NCBI RefSeq assembly: GCF_030547075.1
Contig: NZ_JAUOQH010000008.1
Span: 62,001 to 126,000, forward strand
Length of the DNA stretch: 64,000 nt
DNA from: Alteromonas sp. 1_MG-2023
GTDB taxonomy: Bacteria; Pseudomonadota; Gammaproteobacteria; Enterobacterales; Alteromonadaceae
Direction: 5' to 3'
Part shown: positions 42,429 to 51,424 of the stretch, piece by piece
How the letters are laid out: each line of letters opens with the position of its first letter
How positions within the stretch are numbered: position 1 is the stretch's first letter
Translations under genes and position numbers: made by a program
Notes under the pieces: model-generated
What the model was told of the DNA's origin: nothing
Database searches by the model: none
The model's input: the letters and a program-made list of their open reading frames with translations, nothing else

Positions 42429-42973
42429 AGCAAAGTGTTAGTTATATTTTTGCGTTATTTTTTATAGTAGTTATGTCGTTTAACGCCTTTGCGCAAGAAG
42501 GCAATTTGAGCATGAGCCGCTATCAATTGGGCTCTGGTGACAGAATTAGCATTAATGTATTTGGGCAAGATGATTTGTCGATGGAAGTTCGCTTACCCGA
42601 CGTTGGCACTATCAATTACCCTTTCATGGGGGAAATGAAATTAGTAGGGTTAACGCTAGGTGAAGTCGAGCAGCTTATCTATGAGGGTTTGAAAGGGGAT
42701 TATTTAGTAAACCCTTCGGTATCAGTGACTATTATTGATTATCGCCCTTTCTTTATTGATGGTGAAGTAAAGCGACCCGGTGGTTATCCTTACCAGCCAG
42801 GTTTATCGGTGAATAAAGCAGCAGCGCTTGCTGGCGGCTACACTGAACGAGCGGCTAGAGATAAAATAACGATAGTTCGAGAGAAAGATGGCACAACACG
42901 TAGTTTTACCGTAACAGTAAGCGACATGATTCAGCCTGGTGACATCATCAACGTCAAGCAACGCTTTTTCTAA
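42425..42973 (+). CDS. Short Wza-like polysaccharide export protein
   Basis: A 182-residue periplasmic protein with GTG start overlapping the previous stop. It has a signal peptide cleaved by type I peptidase (AFAQEG) and no lipobox Cys, then a polysaccharide export domain (about 28-105, YQLGSGDRISINVFGQDDLS) and one SLBB domain (about 108-180). Classical Wza has about 380 residues, a lipid anchor and a C-terminal helix through the outer membrane; all three are absent. It probably forms the periplasmic ring between Wzc and the beta-barrel upstream. Confidence 0.92.
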   Translation: MKQSVSYIFALFFIVVMSFNAFAQEGNLSMSRYQLGSGDRISINVFGQDDLSMEVRLPDVGTINYPFMGEMKLVGLTLGEVEQLIYEGLKGDYLVNPSVSVTIIDYRPFFIDGEVKRPGGYPYQPGLSVNKAAALAGGYTERAARDKITIVREKDGTTRSFTVTVSDMIQPGDIINVKQRFF

Positions 42974-43002
42974 ATATAAGAATTTCAGGATACAAAAATA
43001 AG

Positions 43003-45219
43003 ATGGCAGTAAATCATAGGGACGATGTTAATCATGGTGTTCTAGATAGTGAGACTATAGATATAGCGCACTATCTTGGAATACTTAAACGTTATGCATT
43101 CCGTATTGTTTCGTTAGCAATAGCGTTCACTATATTAGTAGCGTTACTAGTAATGCGGATGACGCCACTGTATACGTCGTCTACCACTATATTAGTTGAT
43201 TCAGAAAACGCTAATGTTGTTTCTATTGAAGAAGTTTATGGTTTAGATACTAAGCGTAAAGACTATATGCAGACCCAATACGAAATTCTACGTTCGCGTC
43301 AAATTGCCGAGCGTACTGTCGAAGGTATGAATTTGCACTTGAACGACAGGTTTATGCCACCAGAGGAAGGTCCTGGCGTCGTCGACTCTATTATTGATAG
43401 TGCTAAAGGCATGCTGCCATTTTTACCTCAAGAAGAGGTGGTGGAACGTACTGAAGAAGAAATTGTTGCAGCCAAAAAACGCTCAGCGGTATCTAAACTG
43501 ATGCGTGCAGTTGAAATAACCATGGTAGACAATACCCAGGTTATGAAGATTTCAGTAACCACTGAGTCGCCTCAGTTGTCAGCGGAAATTGCTGATACCA
43601 TTGCCGATGTATACATTGAAAATTACCTTCAAGCAAAACTTGATATGACCGCCAAAGCTACATCTTTTCTTACTGAAAGCTTAGAAGGTTTGAAAGACAA
43701 GCTAGATATTGCTGAAAAGAACTTATCGTTATTTTACGAACGCAATCAAGTAGTTAATATAGACGGTGTTGTAGGCTTAGCGGCAGACGAGTTGGAACGT
43801 TTAAGTACGCAACTTCTAGATGCTCAAACTGCTTTGAAGTTAAACGCGGTTATCTACAGACAAACACGTAACAACGTAACCCTTGAAGATATAGCAAGGT
43901 TACCGGAAGTGTTAAATCACCCTACCATTCAGGGCGTTCGCCGCGACGAATCAAAAGCGATGACCCGCGTATCTGAACTAAGCAAAGTTTTTGGCCCTAA
44001 ACACCCAAAAATGATAGCAGCTAACGCGGAGCTTTCTTCTATTCGCGAAACCTTAAACACTCAAACTCGCGATCTTATTTCTAGTATTACTACGCAATAT
44101 CAAGTTTCAGAACAGCGCGTAGCACAGTTGAAACAAGAAGTAGAGGTAGCAAAAGCGGAATTCCGAGGCCTTTCTGCATTAGATAACCAACGTAAAGCGC
44201 TGCAGCGTGATGTAGATATTAATCAGCAGTTATATAACTCGTTCTTTACTCGTTTAAAAGAAACTGATGAGTTAGGTGGTTTTGAATCAGCTAATGCGCG
44301 AATACTAGATAATGCTGTTGTATCGTATATACCTTCAGAACCCAATAAAAAGCTATTAATTGGTGCAGCGTTTGTATTCAGTCTTGGCTTTGGTGTGTTC
44401 TTAGCAATTACCATGGAAACACTGAATAGCGGTATTCGTTCGGTAGAAGATGTAGAACGTAAGCTAGGGCAGCGTATGCTGGGCTTAATTCCATGGCTTG
44501 CGCATAAGAAGAAAACTAAGCTGCCCATTCGCACTTACTTCGATGGTAAGAAACATCAGTTTGCAGAGTCTGTAAGAACCTTACGTACTAGTTTGTCTTT
44601 ATTGAACCTAGATAAAGATAACCAAGCAATTATGGTTACTTCGAGCGTGCCGAAAGAAGGTAAAACGACAGTATCAATAAACTTAGCCTTTGCGCTAGGG
44701 CAGTTAGATAAAACTATATTGGTTGATGCAGATTTACGTAGGCCCACAGTAGGCAGGCAGTTTAATATTCCTAACTACCAACCGGGTGTTGCTAACCTTA
44801 TTCTTAAAACACACAGTTTTGATGAGTGCTTGGTACGCGATGAAGAAGGTAATATTGATATTCTTTCAGCGGGCACCATACCTTCGAACCCTCAAGAACT
44901 ACTTGCCGACAAGGGCTTCGATGAGCTAATTCAGCAACTGAAAACTCAATATAAGTACGTTGTGGTAGATACTGCGCCTACTCAAGCGGTAAGTGACTCT
45001 ATGGTTATTGCTAACTCGTGCGACTCTATTATTTATGTGGTTCGTGCCGATAGTACCAGCGAAAAAGTTATTAACACTGGTCTTTCTCGCTTCTTACAAG
45101 TGGGGCATCGTCTTGATGGGGTAGTGTTAAATCAAGTAGACTTACGAAAGTCGGATGTAGCACAGAGGTACGGCGGGTTTTATGATCAGTATGATTATAC
45201 TAGTCATAAAAACAGCTAA
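43003..45219 (+). CDS. wzc: Wzc-type chain-length determinant and bacterial tyrosine kinase
   Basis: Inner-membrane co-polymerase controlling EPS length and export. In 738 residues: membrane helix near 33-52, Wzz domain, long periplasmic coiled coil with GNVR-like region (DVDINQQLYNSFFTRLKE), second helix near 448-468, and a cytoplasmic BY-kinase domain with Walker A SSVPKEGKTT (about 546-556), Walker A' ILVDADLRRP and Walker B YVVVDTAP. The C-terminal Tyr cluster (Tyr723, 727, 730, 732) is the expected autophosphorylation tail. The next gene encodes its likely phosphatase. Confidence 0.95.
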   Translation: MAVNHRDDVNHGVLDSETIDIAHYLGILKRYAFRIVSLAIAFTILVALLVMRMTPLYTSSTTILVDSENANVVSIEEVYGLDTKRKDYMQTQYEILRSRQIAERTVEGMNLHLNDRFMPPEEGPGVVDSIIDSAKGMLPFLPQEEVVERTEEEIVAAKKRSAVSKLMRAVEITMVDNTQVMKISVTTESPQLSAEIADTIADVYIENYLQAKLDMTAKATSFLTESLEGLKDKLDIAEKNLSLFYERNQVVNIDGVVGLAADELERLSTQLLDAQTALKLNAVIYRQTRNNVTLEDIARLPEVLNHPTIQGVRRDESKAMTRVSELSKVFGPKHPKMIAANAELSSIRETLNTQTRDLISSITTQYQVSEQRVAQLKQEVEVAKAEFRGLSALDNQRKALQRDVDINQQLYNSFFTRLKETDELGGFESANARILDNAVVSYIPSEPNKKLLIGAAFVFSLGFGVFLAITMETLNSGIRSVEDVERKLGQRMLGLIPWLAHKKKTKLPIRTYFDGKKHQFAESVRTLRTSLSLLNLDKDNQAIMVTSSVPKEGKTTVSINLAFALGQLDKTILVDADLRRPTVGRQFNIPNYQPGVANLILKTHSFDECLVRDEEGNIDILSAGTIPSNPQELLADKGFDELIQQLKTQYKYVVVDTAPTQAVSDSMVIANSCDSIIYVVRADSTSEKVINTGLSRFLQVGHRLDGVVLNQVDLRKSDVAQRYGGFYDQYDYTSHKNS

Positions 45220-45227
45220 TAAATTAT

Positions 45228-45944
45228 TTGATAGACCTTCACAGTCATATATTACCTGGTATTGATGATGGTGCCAGAACCATGGCCATGTCTATTGACA
45301 TGGCCATTCAAACACTTGAATGCGGTGTTACCCATTTAGTTTGTACCCCACATATGCACCCAGGCTTTTTTGATAATACCCCAGCCATTATTGAAACTAG
45401 TTTTAACGAGCTCGTATTAGAGCTTCGCCGCCAAAATATTCCCCTTAGTTTAAGTTATGCCGCAGAATTACGGGTATCTGAACATATTCCTATTTGGATA
45501 AAGCAAAATGCCGTTCCGTTTTTAGGTGAAGTAAATGGAAAAAAGGTGATGTTGCTTGAAATGCCACATAGCCATGTACCGTCTGGCTTAGAACCGTTAA
45601 TTAAATGGTTATTAAGAAACAATGTTCAGCCACTTATTGCCCACCCAGAGAGAAACCGTGAACTGTTGCGAGAACAGCATAAATTTGATTGGTTGCACAG
45701 GTTGGGCTGCTGGTTTCAAGTTACCGCTGGGGCGCTTACAGGGCGGTTCGGCGAACCTGTACAAGAATTTGCACTAACGATGTTAGCAAGCCAACGTTTT
45801 CACGTAGTGGCATCTGATACGCACGATACTGTTCGTAGACCTAACGACATGGGAGAAGCATTTGCAGTAGTAGCGGCATTAGATGAAGCCTATGCACAAC
45901 AAACCTTTGTTACTATGCCTAGTAGCATAATAGGGGTTAATTAG
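45228..45944 (+). CDS. CpsB/YwqE-type PHP tyrosine-protein phosphatase
   Basis: Manganese-dependent PHP-fold phosphatase that removes phosphate from the Wzc tail. The 238 residues begin with a TTG start (MIDLHSHILPGIDDGA), the exact family N-terminus, so the unusual start is accepted even though no ribosome site is clear. Metal ligands are in DLHSH, CTPHMHPG, IAHPERNR and SDTHD. It follows wzc by 8 bases. Gram-negatives more often use a Wzb-type low-molecular-weight phosphatase; this PHP type is the Firmicute-like alternative, also found in marine gammaproteobacteria. Confidence 0.93.
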   Translation: MIDLHSHILPGIDDGARTMAMSIDMAIQTLECGVTHLVCTPHMHPGFFDNTPAIIETSFNELVLELRRQNIPLSLSYAAELRVSEHIPIWIKQNAVPFLGEVNGKKVMLLEMPHSHVPSGLEPLIKWLLRNNVQPLIAHPERNRELLREQHKFDWLHRLGCWFQVTAGALTGRFGEPVQEFALTMLASQRFHVVASDTHDTVRRPNDMGEAFAVVAALDEAYAQQTFVTMPSSIIGVN

Positions 45945-46666
45945 TGGTTATGTCAGCGTTATACCAAAATAACCAACTGCTTGTTAAGCGCGCCATTCGT
46001 GTAGCATTTTTCGCTACGGCCGTTTGGGGGCTAGTGTGGAGCGCGCAATTTTTTGTAGCAAGTAATTATTATTATCGCGTAAATAATCAACTAGAATCGT
46101 GGCAAGCTAACGCTAACTTGGTAAATGCATCAAAAGTGAATGAAGCCATTACAAAGCTTGATTCCGCTATATCAATGTTTCCCGATAATGCACTGTATTA
46201 TCAGATGCTAGGGCAACTTTATGAATGGAATGCTTATATATCCGCTAATGAAGAGACCTTATTGAAAGGCGCTTTTATTAATTACCAACGAAGCTTGGCG
46301 ATTCGACCTTTATGGCCTGCAAGCTGGGTAGGGTTGGCATCGGTTAAGTGGAAACTCAATCAAGTAGATAGCACGTTTTATCAATTTCTTAATCAAGCGA
46401 TAGAAGTTGGCCCGCAAGATGCGGTGGTACACAAGTTTGTTGTTGAGTTTGGATTAGCAAATTTCGCTGCGCGGTCACCTGAATACATAAAAATGATTAA
46501 ACTGCTAAAGCACCATATGGAGTTAGGGCTACTTAACCCACACAGTAGGAATGAGATTGTTCAAAGTATTGTGAAATATGAAGTTGAAGAGCCTGCTTGT
46601 AGATGGATGCAAACGGCGTCTTATCCAGTCAGAAAGCGAATACCTAATTGCATTACCTACGATTAA
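45944..46666 (+). CDS. Membrane-anchored protein with helical (TPR-like) repeats
   Basis: A 240-residue protein with one N-terminal membrane helix (about 12-35) and an extracytoplasmic helical region resembling TPR units (AITKLDSAISMFPDNALYYQMLGQLYEWNAY, SLAIRPLWPASWVGLASVKWKL). The frame opens at GTG 45944, but ATG 45950 is equally possible. It overlaps the phosphatase stop, so it belongs to the export operon, where it may hold the export complex together. No enzyme motif. A 15-bp repeat tract follows. Confidence 0.75.
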   Translation: MVMSALYQNNQLLVKRAIRVAFFATAVWGLVWSAQFFVASNYYYRVNNQLESWQANANLVNASKVNEAITKLDSAISMFPDNALYYQMLGQLYEWNAYISANEETLLKGAFINYQRSLAIRPLWPASWVGLASVKWKLNQVDSTFYQFLNQAIEVGPQDAVVHKFVVEFGLANFAARSPEYIKMIKLLKHHMELGLLNPHSRNEIVQSIVKYEVEEPACRWMQTASYPVRKRIPNCITYD

Positions 46667-46702
46667 GTATATTGCTTTAATCTTAGAGGCGTTTTGATTA
46701 CT

Positions 46703-46777
46703 TAGCTGTTTACTAACTAGCTGTTTACTAACTAGCTTTTAACTACTCAGCTTTTAACTATCTAGCTATTAACTATG
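46703..46777 (+). repeat. 15-bp tandem repeat, five units
   Basis: Two identical TAGCTGTTTACTAAC units (46703, 46718) are followed by three diverged units (46733, 46748, 46763). The tract fills the gap between two convergent genes. Confidence 0.85.
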
Positions 46778-46787
46778 CAGCACTCGA

Positions 46788-47198
46788 TTACAATATACTT
46801 TTCAGCCAGTCCCATAATCCTAACGAAAAATCCTCAAACAAATTTATACCCAGCCAAGATTTCAATATATAAAGCAACACCATACCTACGGCAAGCGAGA
46901 AGATAATAAAAAAAGTAAAGCCTGCAGCCAAAGTTAGTTGCCCGATTTTACTTTCAATACGTGAAGGGTCGCGCTTATCTTTGCCTCCTAAAAGTACGAA
47001 GTAAAAACGGCTGCGGCCAATACCTAGGGTGCCTCTTAAATCTAATTTATGCTTGCCCCAGCGTCTTCCTGCCAATGCTTTATTAATATGGGTAAGTTGC
47101 TCTTCGCTAAACGAGTTAACCACATGCTTAGGCATTCTTTCTAGCATGTGCTTTATGTTTGGTTCTTCTTGAATAGGGTGATTAACTTTTAAAACCAC
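46788..47198 (-). CDS. Unknown small membrane protein of EPS locus
   Basis: A 136-residue protein that I cannot name. The cytoplasmic N-terminal half has the pattern MPKHVVNSFSEEQLTHINKAL, then RRWGKHKLDLRGTLGI and RSRFYFVLLGGKDKR; one membrane helix follows (about 90-113) and a short amphipathic tail. I recall similar arrangements in small membrane proteins of other proteobacteria without assigned function. It is on the minus strand after the O-antigen-ligase-like gene, 60 bp apart, and may be co-transcribed with it. Confidence 0.7.
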   Translation of the reverse strand: MVLKVNHPIQEEPNIKHMLERMPKHVVNSFSEEQLTHINKALAGRRWGKHKLDLRGTLGIGRSRFYFVLLGGKDKRDPSRIESKIGQLTLAAGFTFFIIFSLAVGMVLLYILKSWLGINLFEDFSLGLWDWLKSIL

Positions 47199-47258
47199 GT
47201 GGCTTGCTCCATAAATAAATCCATAACTAGCCCATAACTAGAGCTTCATTACATGGTT

Positions 47259-48680
47259 TTAACTGTGTATTGCTGGTTTTCTAACCCGAATACGGTTACT
47301 CATTACACCTAATGCTAATAGTGTAATAAATATAGCCGTGTTCGCAGGCGCTTGCAGGGGAAAGTCTACGCTAATGTGCATAGCCATACCGATAATTGCC
47401 ATGAAGCACGCAAAAGCTGCGCCTCGGGGTAGGGGGTGACGGCGTTCTTTAAACGCTTTAAAAGCATTAATACCACATAACAATACAAATATGCCCATGA
47501 ACAATGAACCTACCAGGCCAAACTCAATACTAAATTGCAAATATTCATTATGAGCATGGTCATAAAAATGCTGGATGCTGTCGCTTTGAAATTGGGGGTA
47601 AACGGTGTAAAACGTACCGCCGCCTGTTCCAATTAAGGGGTGATCGGCTAACAATGGCAGGGCGTCGGTAATTACTTCATCGCGGCTCTCTTGCGCTAAA
47701 TCAGTTTGTTCTAAGCGCTGCTTTACTTCATTAAGTCCAAATACACTACTTACTATCATAATGTCGATAACTAGCATGCTCACGAATAGCGCTATATAGC
47801 TTTTCTGCCGGGGTTTAAAATACCATAAGCCCAATGCTGCAGTTACCGTCATACTAACAAAAAAGGCCGTGTTTCCCATTCTGGAGCGCGACATTACTAA
47901 TGCAATAACCATTATTATAATGCCAATTCGAAATAACACCTTATTACCTAACCAAAACTTTAACCATCGTCGCATTCTTTCCCTTTTAGACATGCCATCG
48001 TCTTCGCCTAAACTGGCAATTAAATAACCGAGTGCAGCGCTTAAGGTAAGTAGTAAGTAGTTTGCAAAATGGTTCTTGTATATAAAGCTGCCGGTAGCAA
48101 TGTGAGTAACAGGCTGTTGAAATACCAAGCTGTACTCCATGCCCGATAATACTTCAAGCGAGCCGTAAATGGCTTGAAAAATACCACTAGCGCTTATAGC
48201 AATTAGCACCAGCTTTAATCGTGAGGTAGAGCGAACCATAGCCAATACACTAAAAAATAGTAGGCAATAGCAAAGCGACTTCATAAATACTATTTGGCTT
48301 TGGCCTACATCAAAACTAAGGGCCAGCCACTTAGGCGACGCTATTCTACTAATGCCATTAGGTAAGGAAACAAACTCAGGGAGTAATTTTTCTGGTCGAA
48401 GTGTACCAATTAGTGAAGCGGGCAGGGGGACTAAGTTTAGTAACTGCCATGCAAGAAATAAAAACCATAAAAGTAGAAAATAACGATATTGTCGTACAGC
48501 TAGAGTAACACTGCGAAAATGGAAAACGACTAATAGTGCACTAATAGCAAAAACAGAGACTTGCATCAGCGCCCACGCCCACGGGCGGTTTGCCCCTAAA
48601 GGAATAGGTAGCCAAAAAAGGGTAAATAAAAGAAAACCGAAAAGAAACTTTTCGGTTTTTCTATTGTTAACACTCAGCAT
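47259..48680 (-). CDS. O-antigen ligase-like (Wzy/WaaL superfamily) membrane protein
   Basis: A 473-residue inner-membrane protein with 10-12 helices. The periplasmic loop has LIGTGGGTFYTVYPQFQSD...YDHAHNEYLQFSIEFGLVG, the Wzy_C/O-antigen ligase signature with the conserved His. Members either ligate glycans to lipid A or another acceptor, or polymerise them. Since a separate Wzy-like polymerase is encoded at 53683-55014, this one may be a ligase or serve a second polymer. It is oriented against the export operon. Confidence 0.85.
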   Translation of the reverse strand: MLSVNNRKTEKFLFGFLLFTLFWLPIPLGANRPWAWALMQVSVFAISALLVVFHFRSVTLAVRQYRYFLLLWFLFLAWQLLNLVPLPASLIGTLRPEKLLPEFVSLPNGISRIASPKWLALSFDVGQSQIVFMKSLCYCLLFFSVLAMVRSTSRLKLVLIAISASGIFQAIYGSLEVLSGMEYSLVFQQPVTHIATGSFIYKNHFANYLLLTLSAALGYLIASLGEDDGMSKRERMRRWLKFWLGNKVLFRIGIIIMVIALVMSRSRMGNTAFFVSMTVTAALGLWYFKPRQKSYIALFVSMLVIDIMIVSSVFGLNEVKQRLEQTDLAQESRDEVITDALPLLADHPLIGTGGGTFYTVYPQFQSDSIQHFYDHAHNEYLQFSIEFGLVGSLFMGIFVLLCGINAFKAFKERRHPLPRGAAFACFMAIIGMAMHISVDFPLQAPANTAIFITLLALGVMSNRIRVRKPAIHS

Positions 48681-48785
48681 TTACTATCGACTCACTAACG
48701 ATCGTTGTCACGAACGATCACCAAAACTAACGAGCTCTACCATTAATAATCATCAACACAGAGTTTTACTTTATATAATTAACGA

Positions 48786-49364
48786 CTAGTTAGCTGATAC
48801 CGTAGTATCGCCGCCGCCAGCACCCGCTGCACCAGTGCCCACACCTAAAGGCGAAACGTTGTTACCTGTTGCACCAGCCGCAGTAGCGGTAAGGGTAGAA
48901 GTATCGATACCAGCATTAATTGCCGCTAGTAGTGCATCTTCAGCACTAATTACACCAGTCTGAAGGGCAATATTGTAAATTTCATTAGCATCTTCAGGAA
49001 ATAAAATCATGGCAATAGTTACTACATCTGAAGGTTGTTCAGGTAAAGCACCAAAACCAGCAATGGCTAGTTCAAAGCCAGTGGCATTGTTAACAAGCAA
49101 CCCCACCATGCTTTCAAAAGCTGGTTGATTGGTCTGTAAATAAGGGAGGCTTGCCGCTGGAACAGCAACGCTGCCTTCTGCAAGTACTTCGTTACTCACT
49201 GTTACTGTTGCTTCATCGGCAGGTGTCCCGTTATCGATAGCAGTTAACAATTGGCTTCTAATCTGTAAACCAGGAACGCTATTCGCTCCTTCTTGCGCAA
49301 TAGTCACAGGTGACACAGCAATAAGCACGCTCATTACTAAAGAAAAAATAAATCTATTACGCAT
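48786..49364 (-). CDS. Exported protein with Gly-rich C-terminus, unknown
   Basis: A 192-residue exported protein. I start at 49364 (MRNRFIFSLVMSVLIAVSPVTIAQEG) because AGGAAC precedes it and the signal peptide begins there. The mature part is acidic, Ala-rich and contains three related blocks with a Thr/Ser-Val-(A/S)-EDA flavour (TPADEATVTVS, QPSDVVTIAMILFPEDANEIYNIA, ISAEDALLAAINAG), then GVGTGAAGAGGGDTTV. No known domain. It lies between the ligase-like gene and lapD; a surface or matrix role is possible. Confidence 0.7.
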   Translation of the reverse strand: MRNRFIFSLVMSVLIAVSPVTIAQEGANSVPGLQIRSQLLTAIDNGTPADEATVTVSNEVLAEGSVAVPAASLPYLQTNQPAFESMVGLLVNNATGFELAIAGFGALPEQPSDVVTIAMILFPEDANEIYNIALQTGVISAEDALLAAINAGIDTSTLTATAAGATGNNVSPLGVGTGAAGAGGGDTTVSAN

Positions 49365-49475
49365 AATAGTTCCTACATCAAAAAAGTTCTGTTTGCATAC
49401 ATTTGCCATTGTATATCAAATGTACGCCTCATGTCTTAGCTTTTTAGTTGCCCAAACGTCTAGTTATCCAAACGT

Positions 49476-51419
49476 TTACTTACCCAAGCGCCATGCCGTT
49501 GGCTTGGCAAAATGGTAACCCTGCTGATAAACAACTTGTATCTTTGAAAGTGCATTGCTTTCAAGCTCACTTTCAACTAGCTCAGCGATAACCTTAATTT
49601 GTAGACCGTTCGCTATGCTTACTAGGCTGCTAACAAATAGTTGATTGTCTTTGTCTTCGTGAATATTTTTCGTCAACTTGCCGGAAATTTTTACAAAATC
49701 TGGCTGAATTGCCCGTAATCCACTTAATGATGCAAGATTGTCGCCAAAATGTTCAATAGTAATAATGCATCCTGCGCTTTTTACCATTTCACAGAATTTA
49801 AGGGTAGCTTCCCGGTAATAAATAATAGCCGAGTCTTCAATTTCAAACGCTAACCTACTGCATAACGATTTATTTTCTTTTAAATATTCGCCCAACCATT
49901 CGCAGAATTCAGCATTGGCAATAGAAGCTGATGCAATGTTAGCGGCTACCGTATGTGAGGAAGCCATTAACTTACTTACAATTAACGATGTAACCAATCT
50001 ATCTACCTGCGGCACCAAGTGTAACCTTTCAGATGCTGGAATTAACTGCGACATTGGTATATCTGTATTGGTCGCTTTGTCTTTAAAGCGTGCAAAGCCC
50101 TCGTAATAACAAGGAGCTTTATTTTCTGTACTAAAAATGGGTTGAATTAAAATGTCGGCATACTGTTGCAATAAAATGTTGTTCAGTCTTTCGCGCCATT
50201 CGGTATTGCTATGAATATGGGTTAGTTCAGAGGCAAACTGCCAACCTCTGTCTAGTTTAGTAGCCGCTAATAACGCGCTGTCAGCTTTTTCCAAAACTTC
50301 AGCAAAGCTATTATTACTTGAATATTTAGCTGCTCCTAGCCAAGCTGTTTTATCACCATCTTTAAGAAAATCTATTTTATTAATGCGGGCTGCAAGGCTT
50401 TTTAGGCGATTTTCGCACTCTTCTTGCGATACAGCCTCCATCAGTAACGCAAAGTCAGAGCCCGACACTCTAAACAGCGTTACTTTGTCAGGGAACTCTC
50501 TTACCGCACTTTTTAAAACTTTAGCAGCGGTAGTGACATAATCGTCACCTTCGGCCCCACCAAACAAATTATTAATTCGTGCAAGTTGAGTTAACCTAAT
50601 TAAAACCACATAACCCTGTTCTACCGACGCTGTGCCACTTAACAGTGCATTCATGTGTCTATTGAATGCGTTTCTGTTTGAAAGCCCGGTTAGGGTGTCT
50701 CCATACGCGATGGCCTTAAATTGCTCGGCCCTAGCAGTAAGTTCCTTAAACATACTTTCTACAGCTCTAGATAGCTTATTAACGGCTAAAGTAATAAACG
50801 AAAATTCCTTGGTAAAAGGCTGGTAGTCAATTTCGGAGAATTTTTGATTTTGAATATCACTGATTTTTTCAGTCACTATTCTTAAAGGTTTGGTAATTTG
50901 GTGAATAATAATAAGTAGCACTAGGTAGGCTACAACAAAGGCAATAGCAAACATGATTGCGCTTTGCGTAATACTCTCCCACAGCTTTTCGTTAGCAAGG
51001 CCTGGGTGACTTTGCACAGAAAGGCGGCCTGCAATAGTCCACCCGTCGTTCAATTCCGTGTCTTTAATAGGTGGTGTAACGTGAACGGCTTCGGTAAACC
51101 AATTTGGTACAGTGTTTAATCTGTTAGGGTTTTGCCTAATTATTAACGTTTCGCCGTTACTATCTTTTAAAGATATGGTTTGATAGTAGCCTCTATCAAA
51201 AATAGCATTCACCATAGTTTCGGCAACGGCTTGACCATTTTCTTGAGATAAAAAAGGCGCCATCGCTAAACCTAGCGAAGTAGCGGTGTCTTGAGCGTGG
51301 GTGGCAAGTTGTTCGTTTACGTACTCTTTAGTCATTTTAACGTTAATAAAAAACGAGCCGGCAAATACGGCCAGTAAAAAAATTAGCAAACTAACGCTTA
51401 GTTGGGTAGATAATTTCAT
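49476..51419 (-). CDS. lapD: LapD-type c-di-GMP receptor with degenerate GGDEF and EAL domains
   Basis: Inner-membrane receptor that, when bound to c-di-GMP, holds the periplasmic protease LapG and so protects a surface adhesin. In 647 residues: helix 7-27, periplasmic LapD/MoxY domain to about 150, helix about 155-178, HAMP-like region, GGDEF domain degenerate at SGSDF, and EAL domain degenerate at EGF with IEHFGDN instead of DDFGTG. Both enzymatic sites are lost, the hallmark of LapD. It is 5 bases downstream of lapG in the same operon. Confidence 0.95.
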   Translation of the reverse strand: MKLSTQLSVSLLIFLLAVFAGSFFINVKMTKEYVNEQLATHAQDTATSLGLAMAPFLSQENGQAVAETMVNAIFDRGYYQTISLKDSNGETLIIRQNPNRLNTVPNWFTEAVHVTPPIKDTELNDGWTIAGRLSVQSHPGLANEKLWESITQSAIMFAIAFVVAYLVLLIIIHQITKPLRIVTEKISDIQNQKFSEIDYQPFTKEFSFITLAVNKLSRAVESMFKELTARAEQFKAIAYGDTLTGLSNRNAFNRHMNALLSGTASVEQGYVVLIRLTQLARINNLFGGAEGDDYVTTAAKVLKSAVREFPDKVTLFRVSGSDFALLMEAVSQEECENRLKSLAARINKIDFLKDGDKTAWLGAAKYSSNNSFAEVLEKADSALLAATKLDRGWQFASELTHIHSNTEWRERLNNILLQQYADILIQPIFSTENKAPCYYEGFARFKDKATNTDIPMSQLIPASERLHLVPQVDRLVTSLIVSKLMASSHTVAANIASASIANAEFCEWLGEYLKENKSLCSRLAFEIEDSAIIYYREATLKFCEMVKSAGCIITIEHFGDNLASLSGLRAIQPDFVKISGKLTKNIHEDKDNQLFVSSLVSIANGLQIKVIAELVESELESNALSKIQVVYQQGYHFAKPTAWRLGK

Positions 51420-51424
51420 TGTTC

